64,000 nucleotides of DNA, taken from assembly GCA_009763385.1 (NCBI GenBank), contig VDCT01000816.1, forward strand, positions 186,001 through 250,000, given 5' to 3'. Position 1 is the first letter of the stretch. Each line of letters starts with the position of its first letter. The position numbers were made by a program, and so were the translations under genes. Below are positions 19,926 to 31,931 of this stretch, piece after piece. Origin of the DNA: Coix lacryma-jobi var. lacryma-jobi (lineage: Eukaryota > Streptophyta > Magnoliopsida > Poales > Poaceae). The notes under the pieces are model-generated. The model did no database searches, was not told the DNA's origin, and saw only the letters and a list, made by a program, of their open reading frames with translations.

Positions 19926-20900
19926 AGGTGGTGTTGAGAGGAGCGTCTTGAGCTATTGAAGGCGGCTTCGGCTTCTTCCGACCATTCAAACTTCTCGGAA
20001 GCTTTGAGTAGTCTCAAAAACGAGAGGCCTTTTTCTTCTAGGCGCGAAATATAACGACTTAAAGCAGCCATGCATCCAGTTAGCTTTTGTACGTCTTTTA
20101 CACTTCTTGGAGGCTTCATCTTTAAAACAGCTTGGATTTTTTCCGGGTTAGGCCTCAGGCCATCCTTGCTTACTATGTTACCTAGTAGGATGCCAGACGG
20201 GACCCCGAAGATAATTTTTTAGGGTTGAGTTTCCACCGGAATTTATTTGGGGTCGCGAAAGTTGCGCATAGATCGTCTACTAATGTAGGGGCCAGCTTTG
20301 TTTTTACAAGGATATCGTTGACGTAGGCTGCTATGAGCTCTGCTCGTATTTCCTCATCTAAGCACTTCTGTATCGCCCTTTGATATGTGGCCCCTGCATT
20401 TTTGAGTTCGAAAGACATTGTTGTGTAACAATATGTCCCGAAAGTGGTAATAAATGACATTTTGGCCTGGTCTTCTTCTCTCAGAGAGATCTGATGATAG
20501 CTGGAATAGCAGTCTAGAAAGGACAGGAGTTCGTACCCGGCTGTAGAGTCGATGAGTTCGTCGATTCGGGGTAAGGCAAGGAGTCTTTAGGGCAGTTTGT
20601 TAAGATCGGTATAATCAACGCACATTCTCCATTCTTTATTCTTCTTTTGAACTAAAACCGGGTTGGCAAGCCCTCCGGATGATACACTTCTTTTATAAAT
20701 CTGGCAGCTAAAAGCCGGGTGATTTCTACCCTAATGGCCTCCTTTTTGTCACGAGCGGGACCATCGTAGCTTCTGTTTGATTGGCTTGGCGGTCTTCAAA
20801 ACGTCCAAGGAGCTCGACCAGCTCCCGAGGTACACCGGGCATGTCTGCGGGTTTCCACGCGAAAACGCTTACGTTCTCCTCAGGAAGCTGACGAGCGCGT
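19926..20900 (-). pseudogene. T1 reverse transcriptase
   Basis: The minus strand reads FIKEVYHPEGL, a CVDYTDLNKLP motif and LSFLDCYSSYHQI in shifted frames. These are followed by MSFITTFGTYCY, FELKNAGATYQRAIQKC and AAYVNDILVKT. The catalytic YxDD box reads YVND here, so the second Asp position is shifted or lost and the enzyme would be dead. The connecting part (VQKLTGCMAALSRYISRL) follows at about 20040-20100. Confidence 0.85.
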
Positions 20901-20904
20901 TTTC

Positions 20905-21660
20905 CTATTTGGGGTCGAGGACGACACCGATGCGCGCAGTCTTGCTTGGGTCTCCTTCGACCAGCTCTACCTCCTTGAAATCTTTACTCCTGGTTGCTGC
21001 GCGCTTGGCCTCCTTGACGGGGATGATCTGCTCCTCCGAAGCAACTTTTACCGCATCTACGCGTGTTTCTTCCATGCGGATGGAGAGATCATGAGCTTGG
21101 GCGGTTGCAAAGCTCTCTTTCTCGCATTCGTAAGCCATAGAGATGCTTCCTCTTATGCTTAAAACGCCACTCTCAGAAGGTATTTTCAGCAGTAGGTAGG
21201 TGTAGTGCGGGATCGTCATGAATTTTGTCAGGGCCGGGCGGCCTAATAATGCATGATACGACCCTTCAAAGTCTGCTACAATGAAGTTGATGTAGCAGAT
21301 GCGGTGGTGCTCCTTTGTGCCAAACTGAACTGGCAAAGTGACCTGACCTAGTGGCTGCGAGGCCTGAGACAGGAGTATCCCCAGAAAGGGGCATCATATG
21401 GCTTCAGGTCGTCAATCCTGATGCCGAGCTCCGGTAGCGCGTGTTTGAATAGTATATCGAGGGTGCTTCCGCCATCGACTGATACCTTCTCGAATCGTAC
21501 CCGTCGATGGTCGGGTAAATGATAAGTGGAAAATGACCAGGTTCGGGAACCTTGGCCCACTGATCAGCTCTGCTGAACGAAATCTCTTGGTGTGACCAGG
21601 CCAGATAGTTGGGGTCCGCTATCCTCTCGTCAACTCGGTCGATGGAGTAACTACGCATTC
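20905..21660 (-). pseudogene. T1 protease and gag-pol linker
   Basis: The aspartic protease active site appears as VSVDGGSTLDILF on the minus strand near 21450-21500. In the next frame FIVADFEGSYHALLGRPAL (flap and second-half motif) is at about 21230-21290. The stretch after it, rich in K, E and R, is the usual linker to RT. One frameshift near 21340-21400 separates the two halves. Confidence 0.8.
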
Positions 21661-22688
21661 AATTAGTTTGCAGACTCTTTTGTCACCTAGGACCGCCTTC
21701 CCAGCAAATATGGTTCATAGGTTTTTCAGTTTCTCTGAAGCCTCCATGCTTCGGGTTCCTTCCCAGGTCCTGGTTGTCCGCATCATCCTCCCGAGGGCTT
21801 TTCCTTCGTGATGCCTCGGAGGTCCGTCTTCGGTATCGGGGCGTTTGTTTCTTCGAGCCATTGCGAAATATGGCTTTAAACCCCTTGGATTCCTCAATCG
21901 TGTGCCCTACGCCAGGGTGCGCTGGACAATCTTGCTTCAGAATCTTGGAGTAAGCTGAGTCATAATTGCGTTTGGCACCGGCCTTGGTGTTGTTAACCTC
22001 GTTACCCAGGACCCGACCTTGGTTTGGTTGTCTTCTTCTTTCATCTCGGTCGTCGTATCTTCGGTTAAAGCGGTGGTTATCTCTGACCCTTCTCGGCGAT
22101 CATCATAAGGCTCGCCTCGCTGGTCGCCGTAGTGGTCGTTTTGTTGGCGGTCGTCATGCCGAGGCCTCTGGTCTCAGCGATCGCCAGCGAGCTATGTGTT
22201 ATATTCTTCTGCCCTAGCCCAGCTTTGAGCTATATTGAGTAACTCTTCGACCGTCCTTGGTTCTTTACGCAGCAGCTTATTTTCAGTCCTTCGTGGTGAT
22301 GTAATCCTCTAATGAAGGCTGAGATAGACTCGTCATCCATGACGTTAGCTACCCGGATCCGAGCATCGGAGAAGCAACGGATATACTCACGTAAAAGTTC
22401 ACCAGGGCGGTCTTTGATGCGCTCTAGGTCATATTTGCTGGCAGGCTGCTGACAGGTAGCTTTGAAATTAGATATAAATGCCTTTTTTAGTTCAGACCAG
22501 CTGTCGATGGAGTCAGATGGGAGGCTTAGGAGCCACTGGCTTGCTGCTTGATTAAGGACCACCGTAGATAGTTGGCCATGACATCTCCTCCTCCGCCGGC
22601 TGCCCGTACTGCTGGGTCTGCCTTCCCGTCATACGACCTTAGGTCATGGATTTTGAATCCTCTTGGCCAGATGACCGACCTGAGTCTT
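21661..22688 (-). pseudogene. T1 gag, C-terminal part
   Basis: The retrotransposon gag domain lies at 22230-22562: ASQWLLSLPSDSIDSWSELK, then ISNFKATCQQ and LREYIRCFSDARIRV. Upstream in the gene, FKIHDLRSYDGKADP at about 22630-22660 is the usual start of the domain. A basic, RG/RR-rich tail (21715-22200) follows. The gene is cut at 22688 by S1 and resumes at 56683 in the same frame. GTCTT at 22684-22688 is the left S1 TSD. Confidence 0.85.
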
Positions 22689-23099
22689 TGAAGGACCGAG
22701 AATGCAATAGAGAGGCGACCAGAGGGGGGGTGAATGGGAGCACAAAAAATTAATCTCAAAACTTTGGCCTTGTCCCAGAAATCAACCCCCAAAAGCTTCG
22801 ATTGAAACCGTGATGCCCACGACCTTGGAAGAGGGTGGATGATCCCTAGGATCACAGCGAGGCACCACAAAACGATAGCAAACCAAAAGCAAAGGCACCG
22901 GCACATGTTCGATCCTTAGAAACCGAGTCCCAAACATAGATTGAAGGCTACGTCGGGAAATCTCCAAATACCAATGCTAACAAGTAGCAAAGATACCTAG
23001 AGAAGTTCCTAGGTGAACTAAGAAGCCAACCGAGAGGTCCGGAAATAAAGCGAAGAAGTCGGGAGAGCAAACGCACCAAAACTCAACGTGCAGCCGACT

Positions 23100-23365
23100 C
23101 CCGGACTGTCCTAGTACGGTCCCGGACTGTCCGGCTCAACCGCGGACTATCCGCGGGGGAATGGCGAACTGTCCACCGGCAGAAACCCCAAAACAGCACT
23201 GCTGCTGAACCTCCCTGGTCGGCTCGCGGACTGTCCGCGACCGACTACGGCGGACTGTCCGCCAGTCAAACCGAGTTAGCACAGCCGAGCCGTGCGACCA
23301 CTGCTCGGTCGGAGCCGACGCGCAGACTGTCCGCGGGCAAACGGCCAACTGTCCGCGAGTGCCCA
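23100..23365 (-). repeat. CGGACTGTCCG array in LTR-C
   Basis: About eight copies of the CGGAC-T-GTCCG palindrome and near variants are present. Several are extended (CGCGGACTGTCCGCG, GGCGGACTGTCCGCC). It is the same array as in LTR-B and LTR-D. Confidence 0.8.
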
Positions 23366-24120
23366 GAAAGGGCGATTTCGATCGCCCTCAACTCAAATCC
23401 TCTCAAAATCCCTTGTTCCCAAACTTGGAGCAAATGATCACGAGGTAGTTAGGAGACTATCCCAAGAAATCATCCGCTCAAATCGATTCAAACAACGGGA
23501 AATCGAAGGGAAGGTGTATGAACCGAAAAAGCCCCAGAAAAACGAAATCAACCCGATCTACTTGTTCGAGAGGAGTTAGATGAATTCCTTTGGTGTGAAT
23601 GATCTCCTCACTATAAAGAAACAAGTTGATTCAAACGGATTTCGCAAAGACATAGTAGAGAGGGAGATCGAGTGATGGGAAAATCGCGGAGAAACGAAGA
23701 ACGCGAAGAACACGAATCAAAACGCGAATCAAGTCATCGATCTTCAAACGTGTGGCTACCACACGCTACAACAGTGAGATTACGGTTCACTTCCTCAAAA
23801 TCTCCAGTACACAGAGGTATGGTTCTCTGCGGATCTCAGTTGCTACAGCAGGGGATTGGGAGAGCAGGAAAACCTAGAAGGCAAAGAGCAAATGGCTGAG
23901 ATGGAATGGGAGAGGGTGTCTCCCTCTACTTATCCTAATTCTAATTCCTACTCTACCCCTCTCTAATTACAAAGCGAACCAGCAAACCCTAGGGTTATTC
24001 TGGACCCACTAAAATGACGGCCACGCCCTCACAACTGGTAGTGTTGCCTCGACGCAACCTCACCGATTGCCGCCACGTGCCGCCACCCGCTCCGCTCGTC
24101 CTTTTCCCGGACTTCGCCCT

Positions 24121-24380
24121 CGGTTTGGAGGCCCAAACAGGGAAAGCAGCCTTCACGACCAACCCCCGGTTTTGAGGCCCAAGCCGGGAAACCAGCTGAC
24201 CATCACCTGAGTTTTGTGCCCAAACTCAGAAACCGCAACAACACAGGTTTTGAGGCCCAAACCTGGAAACCGTCCTCAGCCCGAGTTTTGTGGCCCAAAC
24301 TCGGAAACCATCAGCGCCCAGGTTTTGAGGCCCAAACCTGGAAACCATCCACTCGGTGGTTTTTATGTGGTTCAACCACC
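24121..24380 (-). repeat. Hairpin array in LTR-C U3
   Basis: Seven units around the TTTTG-A/T-GGCCCAAA centre. Arms include CCCGG/CCGGG, CTGAG/CTCAG, CAGG/CCTG, CCGAG/CTCGG, CCAGG/CCTGG and GTGGTT/AACCAC. The order of arm types matches LTR-D. Confidence 0.85.
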
Positions 24381-24731
24381 AAACCGAGCCGTAGAAGGGA
24401 TGCACACCGTGCACCCCGTCCACCGACACGTGTCCCCAGGTCCACGACCCAGGCAAACACCGTGCCCACAAGTCTCTTCGCTCATCGCTGTCCCAGACTG
24501 TCAGCCACCACAGCTGATCCTCGGGCCACCGGTCCCTCAGTCCAAGCCTCACGTCCGCCCTTCGCCACTCTCGGTCCATCGGCATGGCACGTCTCTACTT
24601 GACCTTCACCTTGCCTTTGATCACTGTATCTGTGCTCGACACCTGCACAACACAAGCCAAAGAACATGCGCATTATCCCAGTTGACAATCACTCATCACT
24701 CAGAGACTCGGCATACACCCATGTATCCGCA

Positions 24732-24742
24732 ATCTCCCCCTT
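24732..24742 (-). promoter_or_regulatory. Polypurine tract of S1
   Basis: The minus strand reads AAGGGGGAGAT directly before the 3' LTR start. Three further copies of the same tract lie upstream at about 25289, 25332 and 25389. Confidence 0.85.
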
Positions 24743-26377
24743 GATGAGTGCATTGTCAACTACCAACACAAATCATAATGGAATAGAGGAAGGAAGGAAG
24801 AAGGAGAGAGAACTCGACCAAATGACCCAAAAGCATATCAAAGCCAAAGAAGGTCAAGTGGAAAGAGCAAAACAGCTTGGTTCCCAAAGATATGGGCAAC
24901 GGCTCGACGCAACCAAGCAAAGCAAAGCTAGCCCTCAAGAAGAGGTAGAACAGGCTCAACACCGCTAGCGGGAAAGCTCGATACCAATTGGAAAATCAAC
25001 TGAAAATCAAGCAAACAGAGCTAGCCCTCAAGAAGAGGCAGAACGGGCTTTACACCGCTAGTGAGGGAGCTTGATACCAACTGAAGAAAGCTAGAAATCA
25101 GCTGAAGAGCATAAAAGATCAAGGTGCTAGTTCCTCAAGAAAGAGGCAAAGGCTCAACACAACTAGCTACCAAAAATGCTCCAAAAGAACTGTTACCAGC
25201 TCGAAAAACTCTCCTCAAGAAATGCACACAACCAAGAAATCTACCCTTAAGTTCAACTCGGAAAGCACAAGATTTTGAAAATGTTTTTCTCCCCCTTAGT
25301 TGAACTCTCGGAGAACATATGATTTGCAATTTCTCCCCCTTAGTTGAAAATGCACCATCAAGCAAAGAAAAAATGCACGATCAGGCAAATTTCTCCCCCT
25401 TGACAGAAATAACTCCCTTCCAAAATGCATATGAGTCAATATGCAAGTTAGCAGCTTCAGGAATATAGTAGATTGAATATGAAGATGCTCGACAGAGTGC
25501 TGATCCAATGACTCATAAAATGCACAGAATGCTAGCAAGGCTCAAACTGGTCACCAAATGTGAAATGAGAGCAAGTGAGCAGTTTGCAGCCAAAAAGTAT
25601 TCACCATCAAAATAGAACCAAACATGTATAGGTAGGAAATCAAACAAGTGCTAAACATGTATACAAGGTGAACTCCCCTAGCACAGGTCAACCATCATGC
25701 TATAGAATGAAACATAGACTTGTGTAGCCAATTTTATCGGAGTTGTAGCGGTTAAAATATACACAAGTTCAAATTTTAGCATGTGATTGTGAGAGGTTGA
25801 AAGCTTGTCATTGCCTAACTTTTCAACTGTGCGAAGCCTATGCAGAAGCAATCAGAAGCTTAAAGCAACAGTTTTGGTCATACACTACACAACTCAAGTT
25901 TAACTCAAAGTGCAATGAGAAACAGTCTCGAAACTGATGTGCTGACAAGCAATCCCGTCTCGATCTTTCCAATTCACTTAACTTGGTTCAAATTTTATCT
26001 CAGAATATGAACATACAAGCAAGTGAATGACTCAGAACTAGAGACATAGCAACCTAGCATAGATGAAAGCACGAGTGAATTCTACACATCCTACACATGC
26101 TAGTTGCATATCCCATGGTGAAGTTTGCAAGTTTTATGTATGTAAGGCAGGTTCACCATTCAAATATGCTCAGCTCACAATATGCATTAGTGATCAGAAA
26201 GAGCATAAGCTACAAGATAAAGCATCAGAGCAAATACTACACAGAGCATATCCACATTCTAAAGATTATATTCACGAAGCTCTGAATGTAAATATGCAAG
26301 ATGAAAAGCAGAAAAGATGCAAGAAGAAACGAATTGAAAAACAGAAAGTCAGTTTGTGATACAAGAGTCAAAATGTT
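24743..26377 (-). other. S1 3' non-coding region between pol and 3' LTR
   Basis: This 1.6-kb AT-rich region has no credible open frame. It holds an imperfect repeat (GCTAGCCCTCAAGAAGAGG ... ACACCGCTAG, two good copies at about 24928-24967 and 25020-25062, with a weaker third near 25130). It also holds three extra polypurine tracts (TCTCCCCCTT on the plus strand). SIRE-type elements often have a long 3' region, sometimes with an envelope-like ORF. I see no such ORF here. Confidence 0.6.
25285..25402 (-). repeat. Reiterated polypurine tracts in S1
   Basis: Three copies of the motif AAGGGGGAGAAA occur on the minus strand within 120 bp, and two share longer flanks (TTCTCCCCCTTAGTTGAA on the plus strand). 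They match the functional PPT next to the 3' LTR (24732-24742) about 550-660 bp away. Confidence 0.75.
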
Positions 26378-28047
26378 TCACCATCTAAAAGGGAAACACA
26401 CACCAAGCTCACCTCTCAACCTAGCAAAAGTCGATTGGTCCAAAGGCTTGGTGAAAATATTAGCCAACTGATGATGAGTATCGACATGGCGAAGGCGATA
26501 TCACCCTTCACATAGTGGTCTCACAGAAATGAAAGCGCACATCAATGTGTTTGGTCTTAGAGTGCAGCACGTGTTCTTAGCAACGCTAATAGCATTCGTG
26601 CTATCACAAAGCAAAGGAACGCGAGAAAAGCTCAGACCAAAATCATGCAAAGTGGCCATCATCCAAAGCAACTGGGAACAGCAGCTAGCGCAGCAACATA
26701 CTCAGCCTTCGTGGTAGACTGGGCGACACTAGACTGCTTGCGAGAAGACCACAATACAAGAGAAGAACCAATAAACTGACAAGTCCCAGAAGTGGACTTG
26801 TGATCAATCTGGCAACCAGCAAAATTAGCATCAGAGTAACCACAAAGGGAGAGGGTGGAGAAAGCAGAATACCAAATCCCAAACTCTGGAGCGAAGCAGA
26901 AGTACCTCATAATGCGCTTGACCGCCTGACGGTGAGGTGTGCGGCGACGACTAAAATCGCGCGCGCACAGACACACACCGCGAACTGAATGTCCGGGCGT
27001 GTCGCCGTCAGGTCCAGCAGCGACCCGATCATACTCTGGTACTCCTTCTGGTCCACAGCTTCCCCATCCACATCCGCATCCAGGGGCCGCCGTGGTCGGC
27101 ATGGGTGTCGGAAGAGGCTTGGCCTCACCCATGTCGAACTTCTTCAGGATATCCTTGGTGTACTTGTCGTGGTGCACGAACGTCCCCTCTCGGGATTGCT
27201 TGATTTGCAACCTGAGGAAAAATGTCAACTCGCCCATCATGCTCATCTCAAACTCCCTGCTCATAGTGTCTGCAAACTTGGCAACCAAAGCGTGAGAAGA
27301 ACCACCGAAAATGATATCATCCACGTAAATCTGGACCAAGAGAGTGTCATTACCTTGCTTGAGGAGAAAAAGCGTTTTATCCACACATCCCATTTTAAAA
27401 CCCTTAGCGAGCAAAAGGTTTTCAACCTATCATACCAGCCTCTAGGGGCTTGTTTCAAACCATACAAAGCTTTGTGAAGTTAAAAAATGGTTTGGAAACT
27501 TGGGATTTTCGAAACCGGGGGTTGTGTCACATACACTTCCTCTTCTATGTAGCCGTTTAAGAAGGCACTCTTGACATCCATTTGAAAAAGTTTAAACCCT
27601 TTGGATGCAGCAAAAGCCAAGAGTATCCTAATTGCCTCCAAACGAGCTACAGGAGCAAAAGTCTCCTCCATAGTCTATCCCGTCCTTCTGACTATAACCC
27701 CTGGGCTACAAGTCTGCCTTTTTCTCACAACATGGCCATCCTCTCCTTCTTTGTTTTTGAAAACTCATTTGTCCCAATAGGATGACACTCAGAAGGAAGA
27801 GGAACCAAAAACCCAAACCCGATTTCTCTCAAAATTTTCTAACTCCTCATGCATGGCATTGACCCAATCTGATCAATAAAGCGTGTCCAACATCTCGGGG
27901 TTCAAATCGGCAACAAATGCAGAATGAGCAAAGTGAGAGATTTGCTGTGACCTTGACCGAGTGACACGTTCGCCGATGCTGCCTATCATCTGTTGAGGAG
28001 GGTGTTGGCGCTCAATGTGTCATGGCGCCTCCAACTGATGAGTCCTC
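26378..28047 (-). pseudogene. S1 reverse transcriptase and RNase H, left copy
   Basis: On the minus strand the RT starts near 27671 (MEETFAPVARLEAIRILLAF, MDVKSAFLNGYIEEEVYV) and continues through MYGLKQAPRGWYDRL to the catalytic YVDDIIFGG near 27310. The RNase H region has the SGTCQFIGSSLV and SRKQSSVAQSTTKAEYV motifs at about 26700-26800. It ends HQLANIFTKPLDQ and a stop at 26378. Several frameshifts occur. It is cut at 28047 by S2. The 26640-28047 part is repeated at 34588-50255. Confidence 0.85.
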
Positions 28048-28432
28048 TGCGGATACATGGTGTATGCCGAGTCCTGAGTGATGAGTGATTGTCAACTAGG
28101 ATAATGCGCATGTTCTTTGGCTTATGTTGTGCAGGTGTCCGAGCACGGATACAGTGATCAAGGCAAGGCGAAGTCAAGTAGAGACAATGTCGTGCCGATG
28201 GACCGAGAGTGGCGAAGGGCGGACTGAGGCTTGGACTGAGGACCGGTGGCCCGAGGATCACTGTGGTGGTTCCAAAGACCTGGACAACAACGAGTGAAGA
28301 CTTGCGGGCACGGTGTTGCTTGGGTCGAGGACCTGGGGACATTGTCGTTGCCGGGGTGCACGGGGCGGTGCATCCCCTCTATGGCTCGGTTTTGTGGTTG
28401 AGCCACAGAAAAACCACCGAGTGGACTTTTTC

Positions 28433-28660
28433 CAGGTTGGGCCTCAAACCTGGGCGCTGATGGTTTCCGAGTTTGGGCCACAAAACTCGGGCTGAGGACT
28501 GTTTTCTAGGTTTGGGCTCAAAACCTGGGTGCTGCGGGTTTCTTAGTTTTGGGCCTCAAAACTCAGGCGATGGACGGCTGGTTTCCCGGTTGGGCCTCAA
28601 AACCGGGGGTTGGTCGTGAAGGCTGATTTCCCGGTTTGGGCCTCAAAACCGGGGGCGAAG
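28433..28660 (+). repeat. Hairpin array in LTR-F U3
   Basis: Six units with arms CCAGG/CCTGG, CCGAG/CTCGG, TAGG/CCTGG (weak), TAG/CTCA (weak) and CCCGG/CCGGG twice, around the shared GGGCC-T/A-CAAA centre. Some units have lost a base. Confidence 0.8.
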
Positions 28661-29423
28661 TCCGGGAAAAGGACAAGCGGAGCGGTGTCAGCACGTGGCG
28701 GCAATCGGGGGTTGCGTCAAGGCAACGCTACCAGTTGTGCGGGCGTGGCCGTCGGATCACCATCATCTTCGAGTTGGTCCAGAATAACCCTAGGGTTAGC
28801 TGTTCGTTCTTAATTAAGAGGGGGTAGCGTAGGAATTAGAATTAGGATAGGTAGAGAGAGACACCCCCTCTCATTCTATCTCAGTTTTGCTCTTTGCCTT
28901 CTAGGTTTTCCTGCTCTCCCAATCCCCTGCTGTAGCAACTGAGATCCGCAGAGAACCATACCTCTGTGTACTGGAGATTTTGAGGAAGTGAGACCGTAAT
29001 CTCACTATTGTAGCGTGTGGTAGCCACACGGTTGCAATTCGTGGTTGTGATTCGCGTTTTTATTCAGGTTCTTCGTGTGGTTCTTTTTCTCCACATTTTT
29101 CCCGTTGATCGATCTCTCTACTCCGGTGCATCTTTTTCAAATTCGTTTGAACTGAGTTGTTCTAGATCATGAGGCACTTCTTTCCACCGAAAAATCTTCT
29201 CTAACCTCACGAGCTAGTAGATCGGTCGATTTTGTTTTGGATCGAGTTTGTTCCTTTTGTCCCGAATTCTTCAAATTCACCGATTTGGAGTTAGGTTCGA
29301 GCCATGATATCCTTGGGATAGCTCACTAACCTCCTGAACTCCTCATACCAAGTATAAGCCTTAGTGCTTTTGATTCAAGAGGAGATCGGGTTGAATTCGC
29401 GGAAAGAACAGTTTTGTATCGGG

Positions 29424-29690
29424 ACCATCGGACGCTCTGTTCTTGAGCATCGGATGCTGAGTTCTTTCCATCGGAGCATTCGATGCCACGTGTCATTTGA
29501 CAGTGCTTTTAAAGGAGCATCGGACGCTGACCATCGGAGCGTCCGTTGCCACGGACGCGTCGGGGGTCAAGCATCGGACGCTAGGGTTTCACTGTAGCAG
29601 CATCCGATGCCTGTCCAGTAAGGTTCCAGAGAGCTCATGTTTGCATCGAACGCGTCCGGTGCTTGGACATCATCGGACGCAGGCCAACGT
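29424..29690 (+). repeat. CATCGGACGC motif array in LTR-F
   Basis: About ten copies of CATCGGACGC or close variants, including reverse copies such as GCGTCCG and GCATCCGATGC, occur within 270 bp. It lies at the LTR position where LTR-B, C and D carry CGGAC-N-GTCCG repeats. Confidence 0.75.
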
Positions 29691-30095
29691 TCATGCAGTG
29701 AGTTTTGCACTGTTTTCGTGCGCAGTTTGCTCGTACGACTTCAGATTTGATTTGGGTTCTTGCGTTGGATTTCTGACTTCGTGCTCTACTGAAATCGGGA
29801 CTTCCCACTTTGCAAAATGGCCTGAATCCCTCTCGCGTGCTCGGGGGAGGTTGAGGTTACCCAAAGTCCATCCTGTCACTAGTTGACTTGCATGAACTGT
29901 GAGGAAGTTTTTGTGGTGTCTCGTTGTGTTCCTAGAGAAACATCCACCCACTATCTAGGTCGAGGACAACACTTGTTTCGGGTTGCTCTTGGGTTCGACT
30001 TTCTGGGACAGAGGCCTCAACTTTTCGAAAGAAATTTGAAGCACCCATTCACCCCCCCTTTGGTCGCTTTCTGGTATCACTTTCGGTCCTTCAAT

Positions 30096-30107
30096 TCGTA
30101 TCGGAGC
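30096..30107 (+). promoter_or_regulatory. Decayed PBS of S2
   Basis: TCGTATCGGAGC matches the initiator tRNA-Met PBS TGGTATCAGAGC with two differences, just after the LTR end. Confidence 0.75.
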
Positions 30108-30156
30108 AGGTTAAGGATCTTCCACCTTAGCCGGTTCCAGATCCACAGAAGGCGAC

Positions 30157-31931
30157 ATGGATCGCGGCGTGGGCAAACCGCCGTTTTTCGATGGGACGAA
30201 CTATGCGTATTGGAAGATACGCATGTCGGCCTATCTGCAGAGTTTGGGTGCTTCCATCTGGGATATTTGCAACTACTGCCGCATTACGTGGTTTTGGCTG
30301 CTCATGTCTCTTAGCTTCAGATCGATGAGCACGATGCCAATAGCCGAGCCTGTAATGCCTCTTTTCTCATGCTTGAGCATGAGTGAGTTTGATCGCGTTT
30401 CTCACCTCGCTATGGCTCGGGAGATTGGGCTACCCTCATGCGTTTCCATGAGGGAACCTCTCAAGTCAAAACCCGTCTCTACGAGTCATTCAAGAGAGAC
30501 TATGAGAACATTCGGCATATGCCTGGCGAGAGCATAGAAAGTTTTATTCGCTCGCTTTCAGGTGATTGTCAATAGGATGAGGGCTAACAAGGAGTTGTTG
30601 CCTTTCGACGATCATGAGAGAGCTCTCAAGCTACTCCATACTCTTGATCGATCGGTGTGAGATTCCAAGGTTCAGGCGATCATCGAATCGCCTAACTATG
30701 AGACTCTCACTTGCGACGAGCTCTTCAGTAAGCTCAAGTCCAGTGAGATCGATGCCATGGCGAGGGCTTCTTATGAAAATCCTTCTGGCCCGTCAATGGC
30801 TTTGCTTTCTAGCTCTTCTGCTAACACCTCTGGAGGCTTTGCACTTTCCACTCTTCTTTCTGTCACAGAGGAGCAGTTGGAGTTCATGGGGGATGACGAT
30901 TGGCATTGCTCGCCAACCGTTTCTCGCGGTTCCACAACAACCGCATGATCCGTCGCCGCGGAGGAGGACGCTCAGGATGCTTTGAGTGCGGCGACCCCAA
31001 CTACTTCATCGCCAATTGCCCGAAGAAGAACAAGCAAGTCTTCGGCAAGGCGGAGCATGGGCACAAGTACGACTCCGCAAGCGCAAGGAGAAGTACGTCC
31101 CCACGAAGCACAAGCGGAAGGGCGGCTTTAGCAAGGAGTACATGAAGACCAAGTACTTGGAGAAGGCCCAGGCTGAGCAGCGTTCGTTCTTTGCCACACT
31201 CAGCGACTTCGACGACTCAGATGACGACTCCGCTTCTTCAAGCGACGACGAGTCCGAGAAGAAGAAGAGGATAGAGGACAAGCTCAACGGCCTCTGCTTC
31301 TTCGCCGATGACGAGGGCTTCTGCACCATGGCCCTCGGCAAGGAGGTTGACGGCGAGCTGGAGGAGAATCCTCGGAACGACGACGACGACGACACTCCCA
31401 GGTATCTCAGACTCCCGACGAGCTTTCTGCTGAAGTCGAGAAGCTTACTGCCGTGCTCCTTAGTCAGGATAAGTTGCTTAGGCGTGCTGCTAGACAGCGC
31501 AAGGAGTTTAGGCAGAAGTTGGAGGATACGGTGAAGGAACTTGAATCTGTCAAGTCCACCGTAGTTGTTACCGATGAGAGGAGTGTGAGATGTGCACCAC
31601 ACACATGACTGACCTTCTCACTTTGAGAAGCAAGTATGCTGTGTTGGTAGGAGAGGTGGATGAGCTGAAGGCTAGATCCTCGCTGTTGGGTGCATGCAAG
31701 TCCTGTGCGGGCTTGCAATCGGAGTTGGCAGAGAGAATGCCAAGATTGTGTCTCTTGAAGAGGCCAACTCGGGTAGCACATGTGTGGCTACGTGTGTGTT
31801 CTTTGTGAGGGTTTGGAGATGGAGATCGCTAATGTGAAGCATGACAAGATGCAAACCGAGGAGGAAAACACATACCTTCGGACCATCTTGTTATGGGTGT
31901 CTAGTGGTGAGCCACAGCTCGGGATGATGAT
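30157..31931 (+). pseudogene. S2 gag, N-terminal and central part
   Basis: The start ATG at 30157 gives MDRGVGKPPFFDGTNYAYWK, the copia gag start. Later frames show AYLQSLGASIWDIC, a CFECGDPNYFIANCPKKNKQ zinc knuckle near 30980-31040, a lysine-rich stretch and a very acidic serine run (SDDDSASSSDDESEKKKR) near 31210-31270. Coiled-coil-like segments follow. Frameshifts near 30280, 30560 and 31070 break it. A1 interrupts it at 31931. It closely parallels S1 gag on the other strand (51651-54597). Confidence 0.85.

Larger units (their letters stand above)
22689..24731 (-). repeat. LTR-C: 3' LTR of S1
   Basis: On the plus strand it starts TGAAGGACCGAG and ends ATGTATCCGCA, 2043 bp. It carries the CGGACTGTCCG array (about 23100-23365) and a hairpin array (24121-24380). 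It is clearly similar to LTR-D along its length but has visible substitutions and indels, so S1 is not recent. Confidence 0.95.
28048..30093 (+). repeat. LTR-F: 5' LTR of S2 (SIRE type)
   Basis: It starts TGCGGATACATGG and ends TTCGGTCCTTCA, followed by a decayed initiator tRNA-Met PBS. It carries a hairpin array (28433-28660). In place of the CGGAC-N-GTCCG array it has repeated CATCGGACGC and related motifs (about 29424-29690), so it is yet another subfamily. It is inverted relative to S1. Confidence 0.9.

Noticed and set aside
26063..26359. 98-aa plus-strand frame between S1 PPTs and pol
   Set aside because: It has no recognisable motif, overlaps another open frame and lies in the S1 3' non-coding region. 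I did not call an envelope-like gene.
29364..29886. 77-aa and 129-aa frames with repeated HR-S-RCH peptides
   Set aside because: They come from the CATCGGACGC motif array of LTR-F.
31006..31602. 198-aa minus-strand frame opposite S2 gag
   Set aside because: It is a shadow of the gag reading on the plus strand (Ser-rich antisense of the Asp/Glu-rich gag segment).
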